Source of the DNA: an uncultured Catenibacterium sp.
Lineage (GTDB): Bacteria > Bacillota_I > Bacilli_A > Erysipelotrichales > Coprobacillaceae
Reading direction: 5' to 3'
NCBI GenBank assembly: GCA_900764725.1
Contig: CAAFPB010000567.1
Coordinates: forward strand, 1-5,175
Length of the DNA: 5,175 nt
Part shown: positions 1 through 4,705 of the stretch, piece after piece
How the letters are laid out: the number at the start of each line of letters is the position of its first letter
How positions within the stretch are numbered: the first letter of the stretch is position 1
Notes under the pieces: model-generated
What the model was told of the DNA's origin: nothing
Seen by the model: only the letters and a program-made list of their open reading frames with translations
Databases searched by the model: none
Made by a program: the position numbers and the translations under genes

Positions 1-22
1 CAGACGTGTGCTCTTCCGATCT
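1..22 (+). other. Illumina TruSeq read-2 adapter remnant at contig end (not genomic)
   Basis: These bases match the 3' end of the standard Illumina TruSeq read-2 adapter, ending in the familiar GCTCTTCCGATCT. Genuine sequence appears to start at base 23. The apparent GTG start codon at base 6 and the first six codons read from it (Met-Cys-Ser-Ser-Asp-Leu) lie in or run across the edge of the adapter. They should not be used as the start of the following gene. The contig physically ends here. Confidence 0.96.
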
Positions 23-23
23 T

Positions 24-2048
24 CCTGTAGTCAATCGTGCAACATTCACTTATAAGAATGAAGTGTTATTAAAAGATACAACAGATACTTCATTTAATAA
101 GTATAATGATGCCTCTCAGTCTCTTTATGGTGGAGGAGATTTGTTGAAGGAATTTAACTGTACTTTTAGTTATGATGGAAAAGAAGCTAAAATACTTCAA
201 TCCGGCACTGATACCAATATAAATAGAATTGCGACAAATGTACTAAAACAGACAACTGGCAATGGAATCTATGCTTCTTGGGTCTTTAAAGTCAATTACG
301 CAGGTGACTTAAAAGGAGACTACCGTGTATTAGAAGATATTCCAGAAGGTATGGAACTAGGCTATATACGTATTAAGTGGCATGGTAATCAAGCAGGATC
401 TGTTGTTTCTAAGACAATGAATGATTTAGGTAGTGATTGGACTCAGTATTCCAATACAGCTAGAAATGACAACAACCAAAATCAAGCTACAACCTATTAC
501 TATAATAAGAAAACAAACAAAGCTCTTATTAAATTAGGTGCATTTGTAAACAAACATACAAGAGATGAATGTTCTATCGATGTACAGGTTGTATGTCGTG
601 TCACTGATTCTAAAGTCTTACTAGGTGGACAGTCTAAGACATTTGCGAATAAGGTTACTCTTCAGGATGAAGAGGGAGGAGAACAACTTGCAACTTCTAG
701 CTCCACTGCAGCAATTGAGAAGAATAGCTTAGATAAAAGTCATCCAGAAACATTTAATGGACAAACAATCAAATATACAATTACTGCCAATACACTCTCT
801 CAAAAGCTTCCATCCAATGATGGTAATAAGCTGACTTTAGTAGATGAACTTGGTGATAATCTGGAATTAGATATGACAACCATTGATGCAAAAGATGATG
901 CTGGAAACTCTGTAGAAATAGAAAAAGCATTTGATCCAGAAACAAATACTTTAGAAATCTCAATTCCTAATGAAAAGAAAATCATTATTACTTATACAGT
1001 GACTGTCAATATAGCACCAGATACTTCTACTAAAGTATCTAATAAGGTCTATTGGAAGTCATATGGTAGTGATGGTGGTAAGAATGATGTTATACCTGAC
1101 TTTAAATACAATTTAAATGCAGGTGGAAGTACTACAAGTACAGAAAACCCTGAACTATCTATTAAGAAGATTGATCAGGACAATGCGAATATGATGAATG
1201 GTGTTACTTTTGATATATATGAATGTGAATTAAAAGGAGACACAATCACACGCAGCAACAAAACAACAAGTGGGCAGACAGAAAATGGAGTACTTACTGT
1301 AGAAGCACCATTTGTGACTTCATATAACACAATATATGAAGTAAAAGAAAGAGATACACCAGAAGGATATATGAAGGACGATAGTTCTTACTATATTATC
1401 TGTGTAGATAAAGAGAATAGTGATGATTATACAGACTATGTAAAACAATGTATCGCTTATTTTGATAAACAATCAAATAAGAAATACAAAGTTGCATATC
1501 TCTCAAAAGATTTTAACTTAACAGTATATAACTCACAGTTAGGTATAGTAGTTAAAAAAGCATTTATTAATAATGCAGCGGGTACTTCTCACAAACCAGT
1601 GAGTGGAACATATACATTCGGACTATATGACAATTCAGAAGGTACTGGTTCACCACTACAAGTAAAAACAATTACTTATAGTACAGGTGAAACAGAAGAG
1701 AAGACCACAAAATTCATCAATCTTGATCTAAATACAGATTATTATGTATTTGAATTAGATGATGAAGGAAATCCAATCACTAGTACTTCTCAAGAAGTAA
1801 CAGTGAATAAACTGCCATATGTTGTAGATTATAAAGTAAAGGGCAATTCTACAAGTAAGGCAGTTGTAGGAGATGAAGTCATAGTGACTAATAGTCTCCG
1901 TACAAAGAAGCTACCTTCTTCAGGTAGCCGATTAACCCTGATTTACAGACAATTAGGACTAGCAATGGTAGGAGTTAGTTCTATAGTTCTGTTGATCATA
2001 TATAAAAATCGCGGTAAGGAAATAAAAGATGAGGAGATAGGGAAATGA
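24..2048 (+). CDS. Large LPSSG-anchored surface protein, probable ancillary/tip pilin with isopeptide-type domains (5' truncated)
   Basis: This is the C-terminal ~674 residues of a cell-wall-anchored surface protein; the true start and signal peptide are off the contig. Residues are counted from the codon at base 6, the first six being adapter. Four beta-rich modules can be seen: about 80-225 and 236-355, both resembling DUF11/isopeptide-D2 folds (Asp111 and Asn216; Lys239, Asp280 and Asn346 as candidate bond residues); 384-510, a CnaB/SpaA-like domain (Lys388, E-box YEVKERDTPEGY with Glu448, Asn509); and 512-630, a second prealbumin-like domain (Lys517/518, Glu583, Asn629). Then come the sorting motif LPSSG (636-640), a hydrophobic segment (about 649-666) and a charged tail. 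By position before the major pilin and pilin sortase it is probably an ancillary or tip pilin, perhaps an adhesin; that role is inferred. Six cysteines in the genuine part and Ser for Thr in the motif are unusual. Confidence 0.85.
   Translation, partial: PVVNRATFTYKNEVLLKDTTDTSFNKYNDASQSLYGGGDLLKEFNCTFSYDGKEAKILQSGTDTNINRIATNVLKQTTGNGIYASWVFKVNYAGDLKGDYRVLEDIPEGMELGYIRIKWHGNQAGSVVSKTMNDLGSDWTQYSNTARNDNNQNQATTYYYNKKTNKALIKLGAFVNKHTRDECSIDVQVVCRVTDSKVLLGGQSKTFANKVTLQDEEGGEQLATSSSTAAIEKNSLDKSHPETFNGQTIKYTITANTLSQKLPSNDGNKLTLVDELGDNLELDMTTIDAKDDAGNSVEIEKAFDPETNTLEISIPNEKKIIITYTVTVNIAPDTSTKVSNKVYWKSYGSDGGKNDVIPDFKYNLNAGGSTTSTENPELSIKKIDQDNANMMNGVTFDIYECELKGDTITRSNKTTSGQTENGVLTVEAPFVTSYNTIYEVKERDTPEGYMKDDSSYYIICVDKENSDDYTDYVKQCIAYFDKQSNKKYKVAYLSKDFNLTVYNSQLGIVVKKAFINNAAGTSHKPVSGTYTFGLYDNSEGTGSPLQVKTITYSTGETEEKTTKFINLDLNTDYYVFELDDEGNPITSTSQEVTVNKLPYVVDYKVKGNSTSKAVVGDEVIVTNSLRTKKLPSSGSRLTLIYRQLGLAMVGVSSIVLLIIYKNRGKEIKDEEIGK
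2031..2048 (+). promoter_or_regulatory. Ribosome binding site and ATGA overlap coupling the two pilin genes
   Basis: GGAG at 2033-2036 lies 8 nt before the ATG at 2045. It sits inside the last codons of the upstream gene, whose TGA stop (2046-2048) overlaps that ATG. This favours 2045 as the start over the in-frame ATG at 2054 and suggests translational coupling. Confidence 0.75.
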
Positions 2049-3556
2049 AATTAATGAAGAGAATTTTAGCCATTGTCTGCACATTTGTGATGATTATTTC
2101 AATGGCTACTGGTGTTAATGCGGTAGAAACTACTACAGCAGCAACATCAGAAAAAGGTAGTATTACACTTGAAAATGCAGTCGAAGGAGACGAATATAAG
2201 ATTTATAAGATCTTATCACTTGAAAGTTATGTTAAGAACACAGCTTATTCATATACAAAACCTGGTGGGGTTTGGGATAACTTTATTGACTCAAATATGG
2301 ATAAATTCTTTGTTTCAAATAATGAAGGGTATATCGATTTAAAATCAAAAGAAGATTCTGAAGTACGTAAACTTGCAATTTATGCAATTGGTTATGCACA
2401 TGCAAATAATGTTAGTGCAGATCAAACTGTAATAGCGGAACAAGTTTCTAGAAGTGAAGAACCTAAAGTTAAATTTACAAACTTAGATCTAGGTTACTAT
2501 GTAGTTGAAGCAACTTCAGGAACAGCTTGTGCTATTACAACTACAGATCCAGATGCTACAATTAAAGAAAAGCATTCTAATCCAAGCGTTAGCAAGAAAA
2601 TTATTGGTGGTGGTACAATTATTAAAGATGGTGCTCAGAACTCTGTTAATCTTGGTGATGTAGTAGAATTCCAAACAACTATTAGTGTAAAACCAGGTGC
2701 AAAGAATTACATCTTACATGATAAAATGGATACTGGTTTAACATTTTCACATGTACATGACGTAAATCTTTATTTGCCTAAAGAAACAGATTCAAAAAAG
2801 CAGAACCCAAGTATAGCTTTAGATGAGTACTATACTATTAATCGTGCTAATGATGACGGTTGCACTTTTGAACTTTCATTTACTCCAAAGTTCTATTCTG
2901 AATACAAAGAAGCTATTGATAACAAATCACTAACAGAAATCAAAGTTGATTATCTTGCCACAGTAGATAATTCTGCACCTATTAACACTGCAATGAATAA
3001 TAAAACACATTTAACATATGGTGACAGAAATACAGCGACTGATGAATCTGAAACTAAAACTTATACTTATGGTATCCCAGTATACAAATTCACTGGAACT
3101 AATACACCTCTTGCAGGTGCAAAGTTCATTTTATCTGAAAAAGAAAATCCAAGTGACTCAGATGCAATTAAATTTACTGCTACTGGTGAAAACTATTATT
3201 ATGCCGATCAGTTAAGTGCAACAGCAACTATAACTTTAGAATCTCATAATAGTGGTTACATTTATATTAAAGGTTTAGAAGCAGGTGCTTATTACCTCAA
3301 AGAAACAGAAGCACCAAAAGGTTACAACAAAATCACTTCACCTATTAAGATTGTTGTTGAAGCTGGTGAGAATGGAGACCCTAAAATTACAGTAGGCACT
3401 GATGTTGTTGATACGGTAAAAGTACAGAATAACACTGGTTCACTATTACCTAGTACCGGTGGTATGGGTACAACATTAATCTATGTTGTAGGTTCTATTT
3501 TAGTTTTAGCTTCTGGTATGGTATTATTCTCTAAGAGAAAAGAAGGAACTAACTAA
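2045..3556 (+). CDS. LPXTG-anchored major (backbone) pilin, SpaH/EbpB-like, with isopeptide domains
   Basis: Complete 503-residue pilus backbone subunit, exported, polymerised by sortase and finally attached to the wall. The signal peptide is residues 1-26 (MKLMKR, hydrophobic core, cleavage after VNA). An N-terminal domain (about 38-170) ends in LGYYVVEA, followed by a linker KEKHSNPSVSKK (174-185). A fimbrial isopeptide-D2-like domain follows (about 184-330; candidate Lys184/185, Asp226, Asn319). Then comes a CnaB/SpaA domain (about 340-463) with Lys348, the E-box YYLKETEAPKGY (Glu420) and Asn462/463. The C-terminus has LPSTG (468-472), a membrane helix and the basic tail SKRKEGTN. Length and order fit backbone pilins of Gram-positive bacteria. 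A canonical YPK pilin motif is not obvious; linker Lys174 or Lys176 is a candidate nucleophile (inference). It overlaps the upstream gene by 4 nt and is followed by the sortase, as usual for such clusters. The domain family is clear; the backbone role is inferred. Confidence 0.9.
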   Translation: MKLMKRILAIVCTFVMIISMATGVNAVETTTAATSEKGSITLENAVEGDEYKIYKILSLESYVKNTAYSYTKPGGVWDNFIDSNMDKFFVSNNEGYIDLKSKEDSEVRKLAIYAIGYAHANNVSADQTVIAEQVSRSEEPKVKFTNLDLGYYVVEATSGTACAITTTDPDATIKEKHSNPSVSKKIIGGGTIIKDGAQNSVNLGDVVEFQTTISVKPGAKNYILHDKMDTGLTFSHVHDVNLYLPKETDSKKQNPSIALDEYYTINRANDDGCTFELSFTPKFYSEYKEAIDNKSLTEIKVDYLATVDNSAPINTAMNNKTHLTYGDRNTATDESETKTYTYGIPVYKFTGTNTPLAGAKFILSEKENPSDSDAIKFTATGENYYYADQLSATATITLESHNSGYIYIKGLEAGAYYLKETEAPKGYNKITSPIKIVVEAGENGDPKITVGTDVVDTVKVQNNTGSLLPSTGGMGTTLIYVVGSILVLASGMVLFSKRKEGTN

Positions 3557-3573
3557 TTATATAACATATTATT

Positions 3574-3596
3574 TAGGGAATGATTTTCATTCCCTA
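3574..3596 (+). terminator. 10-bp hairpin between pilin and sortase genes (possible attenuator or mRNA stabiliser)
   Basis: TAGGGAATGA (3574-3583) and TCATTCCCTA (3587-3596) form a perfect 10-bp stem with a TTT loop, 17 nt after the pilin stop. The downstream stretch is TTAATTATT rather than a clean T-run, so full termination is doubtful. Partial read-through into the sortase gene would give much pilin and little enzyme. The hairpin could also protect the pilin mRNA 3' end. Its existence is seen in the sequence; its function is inferred. Confidence 0.6.
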
Positions 3597-3609
3597 TTAA
3601 TTATTAAAA

Positions 3610-3617
3610 GGAGAGGG
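3610..3617 (+). promoter_or_regulatory. Ribosome binding site of the sortase gene
   Basis: The purine run GGAGAGGG offers two overlapping Shine-Dalgarno registers, GGAG ending 12 nt and GAGGG ending 8 nt before the ATG at 3626. The ATG start is therefore well supported. No promoter is evident between the hairpin and this site, so the gene is probably transcribed from upstream. Confidence 0.7.
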
Positions 3618-3625
3618 TTATAAAA

Positions 3626-4462
3626 ATGAGAAAACATATTTCGACATTTATCGCAGTACTCATTTTTATTACAGGCCTCTCCTTATTACTTTATCCAACA
3701 GTAAGTAACTATTTTAATTCTTTGCATCAGTCTAAAGTTGTCGCAAACTATTCTGATAAAATGAAGAAGATGAATAAAAAAGAAAAGCAGGCTGCTATTA
3801 ATGCAGCTAAAGCTTACAATAAAACCTTATTATTAAATGATGCACGTTTTACACCAACTGAAGATCAGCTTGCTGAATATAAGAGTTTATTAAATGCGGA
3901 TGGTTTAGGAATGATGGGGTATATCGTTATTCCTAAGATTCATTTAAAGCTTGCTATATCTCATACAGTGGATGCATCTGTCCTGCAGGTAGGTGTAGGA
4001 CATCTAGAAGGTTCAAGCTTACCTGTCGGAGGCAAATCAACACATTGTGTCTTATCAAGCCATAGAGGCCTTCCTAGCGCAAAACTCTTTACAGAGTTAG
4101 ATTTACTTGTAGAAGGGGATTACTTCTATCTTCATGTCTATGATCAGGTATTAACCTATGAAGTAGATAATATAATAACTATAGAACCGGATGACTATAG
4201 TCATTTTGAAATAGAAGAAGGAAAAGACTTATGTACGTTATTTACATGTACTCCCTATGGTATCAATACACAACGTTTAGTTGTAAGAGGACATCGTGTT
4301 AAGAATACTATAGGAGCATCTAAGCTTCATAGTGACGCAATTAAGATCAATGAATATATTGTTGCAATCTGCATTGCGGTTATTATCTTATGTACGGGTT
4401 ATACTATTCGTAAGGCTATTAAAAGATTTAGGAAACATGAGTTACAGGACACACCTTCATAG
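3626..4462 (+). CDS. srtC: Class C sortase (pilin polymerase)
   Basis: Membrane-anchored cysteine transpeptidase of 278 residues. It cleaves LPxTG-type motifs between Thr and Gly and joins the pilin to a lysine of the next subunit. Visible features: N-terminal membrane helix (about 7-24); polar, Lys-rich helical linker (36-65); lid region NDARFTPTEDQ (71-81); catalytic core from MGYIVIPKI (97-105) through VGVGHLEGSSLPVGG. The catalytic triad is His146 in SSHRGLPSAKLF, Cys208 in TLFTCTPYG and Arg217 in NTQRLVVRGHR. A second membrane helix (about 243-261) and basic tail close the protein. The C-terminal helix and the HLEGSSLPVGG and HRGLPSAKLF blocks are typical of class C, as is the place behind the backbone pilin. 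Oddities: no DP(F/W/Y) lid motif; Ser145 rather than the common Gly before the catalytic His; Gln216 rather than the common His before the catalytic Arg. The protein looks intact and active. Confidence 0.93.
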   Translation: MRKHISTFIAVLIFITGLSLLLYPTVSNYFNSLHQSKVVANYSDKMKKMNKKEKQAAINAAKAYNKTLLLNDARFTPTEDQLAEYKSLLNADGLGMMGYIVIPKIHLKLAISHTVDASVLQVGVGHLEGSSLPVGGKSTHCVLSSHRGLPSAKLFTELDLLVEGDYFYLHVYDQVLTYEVDNIITIEPDDYSHFEIEEGKDLCTLFTCTPYGINTQRLVVRGHRVKNTIGASKLHSDAIKINEYIVAICIAVIILCTGYTIRKAIKRFRKHELQDTPS

Positions 4463-4474
4463 GTGTGTTTTCTT
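4449..4474 (+). terminator. Intrinsic terminator of the pilus operon, overlapping the sortase stop codon
   Basis: ACACACCT (4449-4456) pairs with AGGTGTGT (4461-4468) around a TCAT loop. The 3' arm runs into TTTTCTT (4468-4474). The sortase TAG stop (4460-4462) spans the loop and the start of the 3' arm, so the 5' arm encodes the last residues of the protein. This is a compact rho-independent terminator that ends the pilus transcript before the S10 operon. Confidence 0.88.
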
Positions 4475-4480
4475 ATACCT

Positions 4481-4525
4481 TGATATAAACAATTGTATAC
4501 AATCTTATATCATAGACATACAATT
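4481..4525. repeat. Nested inverted repeat plus displaced half-site (candidate operator)
   Basis: A perfect 12-nt palindrome, ATTGTATACAAT (4492-4503), is flanked by an outer pair of 8-nt arms, TGATATAA (4481-4488) and TTATATCA (4505-4512). Together they could form a 32-nt two-tier dyad. ATACAAT recurs at 4518-4524, 21 bp (two helical turns) from the copy at 4497-4503. From memory, the core resembles GntR-family operators such as the Bacillus gnt operator (TTGTATACAA). No regulator gene lies in the window, and short AT-rich palindromes are common, so function is uncertain. Confidence 0.4.
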
Positions 4526-4582
4526 AAGCTAAAAAATGCGGTTTTAGTGATAAATTCAACTATTTTTATATTATTTTATGAA

Positions 4583-4597
4583 TGTTTGCGCTTACAT
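4583..4597 (-). promoter_or_regulatory. Candidate cre site (CcpA binding)
   Basis: On the minus strand this reads ATGTAAGCGCAAACA, which fits every position of the Bacillus cre consensus WTGNAANCGNWNNCW. It is embedded in the inverted repeat GAATGT (4580-4585) and ACATTC (4594-4599). It lies 73 bp before the -35 box of the rpsJ promoter and about 120 bp after the pilus terminator, so its target is unclear. The match is visible; binding is inferred. Confidence 0.45.
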
Positions 4598-4613
4598 TCT
4601 ATATTTAAAAAGT

Positions 4614-4628
4614 ATTGAATTATTCAAT
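4614..4628. repeat. 15-nt odd palindrome with 7-1-7 geometry
   Basis: ATTGAAT and ATTCAAT flank a single T at 4621. The 7-1-7 layout is the one used by Fur/PerR/Zur-type boxes, but each arm differs from the usual Fur or PerR core at several positions, so assignment is not possible. It lies 42 bp upstream of the rpsJ -35 box. Confidence 0.35.
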
Positions 4629-4629
4629 G

Positions 4630-4666
4630 AAAAATTTATTAAAAAAACCTAAAAAAAGTGTAAAAA
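4630..4666 (+). promoter_or_regulatory. Phased A-tracts, probable UP element of the S10 operon promoter
   Basis: Runs of A at 4630-4634, 4641-4647, 4651-4657 and 4662-4666 have centres about 10-12 bp apart, close to one helical turn. They end just before the -35 box. Such DNA is expected to be curved and to bind the RNA polymerase alpha subunit, in keeping with a strongly expressed ribosomal protein operon. Confidence 0.6.
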
Positions 4667-4670
4667 GGGG

Positions 4671-4699
4671 TTGATTTCTCTGTTTTATTACGGTATTAT
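4671..4699 (+). promoter_or_regulatory. SigmaA-type promoter of the S10 ribosomal protein operon
   Basis: The -35 box TTGATT (4671-4676) and the -10 box TATTAT (4694-4699) are separated by 17 nt, the ideal spacing. Transcription would start near 4706. The phased A-tracts directly upstream support a strong promoter. An inverted repeat, ACGGT (4690-4694) and ACCGT (4703-4707), brackets the -10 box and the expected start point. Confidence 0.82.
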
Positions 4700-4705
4700 A
4701 TGACC

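Larger units (their letters stand above)
4475..4670. other. AT-rich intergenic spacer without genes between the pilus and S10 operons
   Basis: No plausible coding sequence or RNA gene was found here on either strand. An open frame continuing from the sortase region to about 4532 lacks a ribosome binding site and runs through the terminator, so it is not a gene. The stretch holds several inverted repeats and A-tracts, listed separately. A weak 6-bp stem, CTAAAA (4529-4534) with TTTTAG (4542-4547), is also present but is unremarkable in such AT-rich DNA. Confidence 0.8.

Noticed and set aside
6..23. GTG start and N-terminal residues MCSSDL of the first open frame
   Set aside because: They are encoded by adapter sequence and the codon spanning its edge, so they are not part of the protein.
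781..985. Two minus-strand open frames of about 60 codons
   Set aside because: They lie antisense inside the surface protein gene, resemble no family and have no convincing ribosome binding site; they are shadows of the real gene.
2753..2785. DVNLYLPKE segment of the major pilin as the canonical VYPK pilin motif
   Set aside because: It lies inside the D2-like domain rather than in the linker before it, and the residues are only loosely similar; kept as a weaker alternative to Lys174/Lys176.
3018..3215. 65-codon plus-strand open frame inside the major pilin
   Set aside because: It is out of frame within a clear conserved coding region, has low-complexity composition and no supporting start signal.
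4494..4524. TTGTAT...TACAAT as a promoter in the spacer
   Set aside because: Spacing is 19 nt with poor -35 agreement and there is no downstream gene before the much better rpsJ promoter.
4332..4532. 66-codon open frame overlapping the end of the sortase gene
   Set aside because: It reads through the operon terminator, has no ribosome binding site and gives a Leu/Ile-rich sequence typical of shadow frames.
4529..4547. CTAAAA...TTTTAG hairpin as a second terminator or small RNA
   Set aside because: Only six mostly A-T pairs, no following T-run and no promoter in front; expected by chance in this AT-rich spacer.
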